DNA of 8,710 nucleotides from Acinetobacter sp. UBA6641 (GTDB taxonomy: Bacteria > Pseudomonadota > Gammaproteobacteria > Pseudomonadales > Moraxellaceae), in contig DKLL01000028.1 of the NCBI GenBank assembly GCA_002455755.1, forward strand, positions 1 to 8,710, given 5' to 3'. Below are positions 6,097 through 8,710 of the stretch, piece after piece; positions within the stretch are counted from its first letter, which is position 1, and the number at the start of each line of letters is the position of its first letter. A model generated the notes under the pieces. That model ran no database searches, was not told the DNA's origin, and saw only the letters and a program-made list of their open reading frames with translations. Both the position numbers and the translations under genes were made by a program.

Positions 6097-6489
6097 CTAA
6101 AATTTAGCTGGGTTAGACAATAGGTCGTTTAGATGACAACTTGCCTGAACATGAATTTCTGCTATCTCATCTACAATCAAATGAAATTTCTGATTTTCAG
6201 TATAGGCTTTTGCTTTTAGATTGAGCCAAAAGTAAGGGTCTTGTCGCAGCAAGCTTCTAATCTGGTTTTCGTCTTCAGGATGATTAAAATGTAGGGGGTA
6301 GGAGTATTTCCCCAAAGTACAGTGATTTAAAACAAGTTGTCCCTGATCTTCATGAATGGTTCCAGAAAATAAATCATAAACCTTTGCGGTGTGGGATTTT
6401 TCAATTACCGCTACTGCATGAGTTAAACTTGTATGCATCAATATAAACAGGCTGGCATACAGCAGAAATTGCATTTTTATTGGCTTCAT
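6097..6489 (-). CDS. Small exported protein of unknown function
   Basis: The 130-residue product has a clear Sec signal peptide: MKPIKMQFLLYASLFILMHT followed by SLTHAVA, with likely cleavage after THA (25) or AVA (27). The mature protein of about 105 residues has exactly two cysteines, C57 (in LNHCTLGKY) and C118 (in QASCHLND), suggesting one disulfide in the periplasm. It also has alternating hydrophobic stretches (VYDLFSGTI, FWLNLKAKAY, FHLIVDEIAEIHV) that look like a small beta-barrel. I do not recognise the family. The start is uncertain. ATG at 6487-6489 and an internal ATG at residue 6 both lack a strong ribosome binding site, and both leave a usable signal peptide. It lies downstream of the tRNA operon terminator and converges on the DUF5713-like gene. 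Confidence 0.7.
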   Translation of the reverse strand: MKPIKMQFLLYASLFILMHTSLTHAVAVIEKSHTAKVYDLFSGTIHEDQGQLVLNHCTLGKYSYPLHFNHPEDENQIRSLLRQDPYFWLNLKAKAYTENQKFHLIVDEIAEIHVQASCHLNDLLSNPAKF

Positions 6490-6538
6490 TTTTATTATTT
6501 CTTTTACAGATTTGATTTTATAGTAATAATTCAGGCAT

Positions 6539-6560
6539 AAAAAAACCAGCTTATGGCTGG
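6539..6560 (-). terminator. Terminator of the tRNA-Cys/tRNA-Leu operon
   Basis: On the minus strand CCAGC, a 5-base loop (CATAA) and GCTGG are followed by seven T residues (complement of 6539-6545). It lies 34 bases after the tRNA-Leu 3' end and before the next minus-strand gene, so it should end the tRNA transcript. Confidence 0.8.
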
Positions 6561-6570
6561 ATCTTTTACT

Positions 6571-6599
6571 GCACCATTTTAAAAGTCTTAAAATGGTGC
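6571..6599 (-). repeat. 12-bp inverted repeat capturing the tRNA-Leu 3' end
   Basis: GCACCATTTTAA (6571-6582) and TTAAAATGGTGC (6588-6599) are perfect complements around a 5-base loop. On the tRNA strand the first arm begins with GCACCA, which is the last acceptor base, the discriminator base and the encoded CCA of tRNA-Leu. The trailer could therefore pair with the mature 3' end in the precursor. Confidence 0.6.
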
Positions 6600-6679
6600 C
6601 CGAGGCCAGACTCGAACTGGCACGCTTTGTGGGCGGGGGATTTTAAATCCCCTGTGTCTACCGATTTCACCACTCGGGC
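6594..6679 (-). tRNA. tRNA-Leu(UAA), CCA encoded
   Basis: Read on the minus strand, the acceptor arms GCCCGAG and CTCGGGC pair perfectly and are followed by A73 and an encoded CCA. The anticodon arm is GGGGA, loop TTTAAAA, TCCCC, so the anticodon is TAA. The T arm is GCCAG, TTCGAGT, CTGGC. A long variable region containing CGC and GCG arms is present, as expected for a class II leucine tRNA. The length is 86 bases including CCA. It lies 10 bases downstream of tRNA-Cys in the same transcript. Confidence 0.97.
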
Positions 6680-6689
6680 TTTACAAGAT

Positions 6690-6763
6690 TGGAGGCGGAG
6701 GTCGGAATCGAACCGGCGTACACGGAGTTGCAGTCCGCTGCATGACCACTCTGCCACCCCGCC
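6690..6763 (-). tRNA. tRNA-Cys(GCA), CCA encoded
   Basis: The acceptor arms GGCGGGG and CTCCGCC pair with one G-T wobble. The discriminator base is T, as is usual for cysteine tRNA, and CCA is encoded. The anticodon arm is GCGGA, loop CTGCAAC, TCCGT, giving anticodon GCA. The T loop is TTCGATT. The length is 74 bases including CCA. It is the first gene of a two-tRNA minus-strand operon. Confidence 0.97.
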
Positions 6764-6780
6764 ATCTCTTGTTGCTGCGT

Positions 6781-6808
6781 ATATTAGCAAGCCCTGAAAA
6801 AAAAACAA
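6781..6808 (-). promoter_or_regulatory. Promoter of the tRNA-Cys/tRNA-Leu operon
   Basis: On the minus strand TTGTTT (complement of 6803-6808), a 16-base spacer and TAATAT (complement of 6781-6786) preceded by TGC form an extended -10 promoter. The start would fall near 6774, about 11 bases before the tRNA-Cys 5' end. Confidence 0.55.
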
Positions 6809-6916
6809 TAGTAGATTTATGCAGATGTGCAGAAAAGCAGCATATAACGGAAAATATTTAAAATATTCATGTAGAATGTGCGAAATTGATTCATATCAAC
6901 ATTTGGGAGAAGCGCC

Positions 6917-7765
6917 GTGGCATTAGTTTTAGATGGTCGTGCATTGGCAAAGCAAATTGAGGCTGATTTGTTGACTCGCGTAGAAGCGTTAAAAGCAAAA
7001 TCAGGTCGTACTCCAATCCTTGCGACTATTTTGGTGGGTGACGATGGCGCATCTGCAACTTATGTTCGTATGAAAGGAAACGCTTGCCGCCGTGTCGGTA
7101 TGGATTCATTAAAAGTCGAGCTTCCAGCCGACACCACAACTGAACAGCTACTTGCTGAAATTGAAAAATTAAACGCGAACCCAGATGTTCACGGTATTCT
7201 TTTACAGCATCCGGTACCTGCGCAAATTGATGAACGTGCATGTTTCGATGCCATTTCACTGGCAAAAGACGTTGATGGTGTAACTTGCCTTGGTTACGGC
7301 CGTATGGCAATGGGTGAAGCTGCGTATGGTTCTGCAACGCCTGCAGGCATCATGACCATTTTGAAAGAAAACAGCATCGAAATCGCAGGTAAGCATGCCG
7401 TTGTGGTTGGCCGTTCTGCAATTTTGGGTAAACCAATGGCTGCGATGCTGCTTGAAGCAAATGCAACAGTGACCATCTGTCATTCACGTACACAGGATTT
7501 GGCAAGCTTTGTTAAGCAAGCAGACATTATTGTCGGTGCCGTAGGTAAAGCTGAACTGATTCAAAAAGACTGGATCAAACCAGGTGCAGTCGTTGTGGAT
7601 GCTGGCTTCCACCCACGTGATGGCGGTGGTGTAGGTGACATTCAATTGGGTGGCATCGAGGAAATTGCTTCTGCATATACGCCTGTTCCAGGTGGTGTAG
7701 GCCCTATGACCATTACCACTTTGATTCGTCAAACGGTTGAAGCGGCTGAAAAGGCTTTAGGTTAA
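6917..7765 (+). CDS. folD: Bifunctional methylenetetrahydrofolate dehydrogenase/cyclohydrolase FolD
   Basis: FolD interconverts 5,10-methylene-, 5,10-methenyl- and 10-formyl-tetrahydrofolate in the cytosol, with NADP as cofactor in most bacteria. The 282 residues cover the whole family. The catalytic region is [17 protein letters not shown] with Y49 and K53. GILLQHPVP holds Q97, and KDVDG lies at 117-121. The Rossmann part has [12 protein letters not shown] (162-173), with R166 and S167 typical of NADP binding. The C-terminal folate-side motif is [10 protein letters not shown] (256-265). The wording closely matches the Acinetobacter baumannii enzyme as I remember it. The start is GTG at 6917, with GGGAGA at 6905-6910 six bases upstream. 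TAGAAT at 6872-6877 is a possible -10 without a clear -35. The divergent tRNA promoter lies just upstream. Confidence 0.97.
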   Translation: MALVLDGRALAKQIEADLLTRVEALKAKSGRTPILATILVGDDGASATYVRMKGNACRRVGMDSLKVELPADTTTEQLLAEIEKLNANPDVHGILLQHPVPAQIDERACFDAISLAKDVDGVTCLGYGRMAMGEAAYGSATPAGIMTILKENSIEIAGKHAVVVGRSAILGKPMAAMLLEANATVTICHSRTQDLASFVKQADIIVGAVGKAELIQKDWIKPGAVVVDAGFHPRDGGGVGDIQLGGIEEIASAYTPVPGGVGPMTITTLIRQTVEAAEKALG

Positions 7766-7782
7766 TCTTTTAATTAAAAGAT
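7765..7782. repeat. 18-bp perfect palindrome at the folD stop
   Basis: ATCTTTTAATTAAAAGAT begins at the last base of the folD TAA. The stem is AT-rich and no T run follows, so as a terminator it would be weak. It could act together with the stronger hairpin at 7789-7815. Confidence 0.45.
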
Positions 7783-7788
7783 AGTGAA

Positions 7789-7971
7789 GTCACGACGGAG
7801 TCTTACCGTTGTGACGATCGATGTAAGAAGCTAGTATGTTGCTTTTGTTTCGGCAAAAGTAACCTAAACCATTTGTCACCCGCAGAACTCGGCATTTTGT
7901 ATCATTTAATCTGAAATGTCGCAGAAACAATTTTAATAAATTGAGATCTGCCTCGGACAGCTGCGGATGAC
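7789..7971. repeat. Multi-hairpin intergenic element, possible dispersed repeat
   Basis: Five inverted repeats lie in 183 bases. H1 is GTCACGACGG/CCGTTGTGAC (7789-7798/7806-7815, one wobble). H2 is TTGCTTTTG/CAAAAGTAA (7839-7847/7854-7862, one wobble). H3 is GTCACCCGCAG/CTGCGGATGAC (7875-7885/7961-7971, one mismatch) and encloses the last two. H4 is CGGCATTT/AAATGTCG (7890-7897/7914-7921, one wobble). H5 is CAATTT/AAATTG (7928-7933/7938-7943). No convincing reading frame is present. The layout resembles a small non-autonomous repeat or a structured RNA. It looks familiar to me from other Acinetobacter intergenic regions, but I cannot confirm that here. Confidence 0.5.
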
Positions 7972-8000
7972 TTGGTCGCGTATCAAACTGACTCTATAAA
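7972..8000 (+). promoter_or_regulatory. Promoter for the methyltransferase gene
   Basis: TTGGTC (7972-7977), a 17-base spacer and TATAAA (7995-8000, 5 of 6) would start transcription near 8007, about 28 bases before ATG 8035. The -35 directly abuts the end of the multi-hairpin element. It argues against translation starting at TTG 7972. Confidence 0.5.
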
Positions 8001-8034
8001 TTCCAAGAAAAAATTCTTTGCCAAGGCTTTTTCT

Positions 8035-8703
8035 ATGAGCTGTACTTTCCAATTTGCCAAAGCACCAGAACAAATTATTCAAGCCTTACATGAGGTGATC
8101 CCCGGTTGTGACTTGATGGCGCAGCAATTACCTGAAACTCCGATTTCACTGTGGCTGATTCCACCAGTATTTCCAACTGATAAACTTGATGATGAAGTGA
8201 TTCGTCGGATCTGGAACGATACACCATACTGGATTTTCTGCTGGGCATCCGGTTTGGCAATGGCACAGTGGCTGCTGGCAGAGCCGCATCACGTAAAAGA
8301 CAAGGTGGTTCTTGATTTTGGTGCAGGGTCGGGTGTGGTGGCGATTGCAGCGAAAATGGCAGGGGCGAAGCGAGTGATTTGCTGTGATATCGATCAAGTC
8401 AGTCTGGATGCCTGTCGCGCCAATGCAGAACTCAATGATGTCGAGCTTGAATATCTGGATGATCTGTATAAAGCCGAACAGGTCGATATATTATTAGCCG
8501 CAGATGTGCTCTATGACCAATGTAACCGATTTTTCCTGGACGAATTCCTGAAATTTGCGCCAGAAGTCTGGGTTGCGGACAGTCGGGTGAAAAACTTCAG
8601 TCATCCACAGTATGAAAAACTGGATGAGCGCAGTGCGACCACATGGCCTGACTTGGATGAGTCGTCAGAATTCCGTAATGTCAGTTTCTATAAGACGCTA
8701 TAA
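8035..8703 (+). CDS. Class I SAM-dependent methyltransferase, ETF-beta lysine methyltransferase-like
   Basis: The 222-residue protein is a seven-beta-strand methyltransferase. The N-terminal part ends in TPYWIFCWASGLAMAQWLL (about 63-81). SAM motif I is VVLDFGAGSGVVAIAAKMAG, then VICCDID gives the acidic end of strand 2 and ILLAADVLYD (about 152-161) supplies motif II with D-x-x-Y-D. P-[FY]-W-x-x-x-W, the AIAAKM-x-GA segment and D-x-x-[YF]-[DE] are what I recall of METTL20/ETFBKMT and its bacterial relatives, which methylate lysines on the electron-transfer flavoprotein beta subunit. PrmA-type (L11) enzymes are the main alternative. The substrate is inferred, not shown. ATG 8035 has AAGG eight bases upstream. 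An in-frame TTG at 7972 would overlap the promoter and is rejected. The stop lies in a hairpin loop at the window edge. Confidence 0.82.
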   Translation: MSCTFQFAKAPEQIIQALHEVIPGCDLMAQQLPETPISLWLIPPVFPTDKLDDEVIRRIWNDTPYWIFCWASGLAMAQWLLAEPHHVKDKVVLDFGAGSGVVAIAAKMAGAKRVICCDIDQVSLDACRANAELNDVELEYLDDLYKAEQVDILLAADVLYDQCNRFFLDEFLKFAPEVWVADSRVKNFSHPQYEKLDERSATTWPDLDESSEFRNVSFYKTL

Positions 8704-8710
8704 ATAGCGT
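8695..8710 (+). terminator. Hairpin spanning the methyltransferase stop, cut by the window edge
   Basis: ACGCTA (8695-8700) and TAGCGT (8705-8710) pair around the loop TAAA, which contains the stop codon TAA. Whether a T run follows cannot be seen, so the terminator call is tentative. Confidence 0.4.

Noticed and set aside
6594..6679. tRNA-Leu 3' end as an attachment site of an integrated element
   Set aside because: The repeat beside it is inverted rather than direct, no integrase is nearby, and ordinary genes flank both sides.
6566..6808. 80-codon minus-strand ORF over the tRNA region
   Set aside because: It reads through both tRNA genes and has no independent coding signal.
7972..8034. 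TTG-started 21-residue extension of the methyltransferase
   Set aside because: It abuts the repeat element, overlaps the promoter and lacks a ribosome binding site; ATG 8035 has AAGG at good spacing.

Overview
The window looks like chromosomal DNA from the genus Acinetobacter (Gammaproteobacteria, Moraxellaceae). The evidence is the wording of the FtsH, FolP and FolD proteins, the fairly AT-rich base composition, and the neighbourhood yhbY / rlmE-ftsH-folP, a classic gammaproteobacterial gene order. The genus call rests on recollection of protein sequences, not on a search. Most of the window is housekeeping DNA. There is no phage, transposase, CRISPR array or obvious defence system.

Layout. 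At the left edge, on the minus strand, yhbY (ribosome assembly factor) is followed 9 bases later by the start of a DOMON-like gene that runs off the window. Divergently on the plus strand come rlmE (23S rRNA U2552 2'-O-methyltransferase), ftsH (membrane AAA+ zinc protease) and folP (dihydropteroate synthase). ftsH is closed by an intrinsic terminator and folP has its own probable promoter. folP converges on a minus-strand lipoprotein gene through a bidirectional terminator. The lipoprotein frame is interrupted by an in-frame TGA, and a conserved-looking 24-codon tail continues beyond it. About 590 bases without a convincing gene follow; they contain palindromes and an orphan terminator. Next come a DUF5713-like gene (+), a convergent small exported protein of unknown function (-), and a minus-strand tRNA-Cys(GCA)/tRNA-Leu(UAA) operon with its own promoter and terminator. 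The right end holds folD (+), a structured intergenic element of about 180 bases, and a seven-beta-strand methyltransferase (+) related in wording to ETF-beta lysine methyltransferases.

How it fits together. YhbY and RlmE both act on the large ribosomal subunit. FtsH is the heat-shock-linked membrane quality-control protease, and a sigma32-like promoter can be read just upstream of it. FolP and FolD both serve folate metabolism but are separate transcription units here. The points most worth a second look are the nonsense codon in the lipoprotein gene, the multi-hairpin element between folD and the methyltransferase, the orphan terminator in the gene-free stretch, and several RNA-level details: a mini-ORF overlapping the ftsH TTG start, stop codons sitting in hairpin loops, and an inverted repeat that captures the 3' end of tRNA-Leu.
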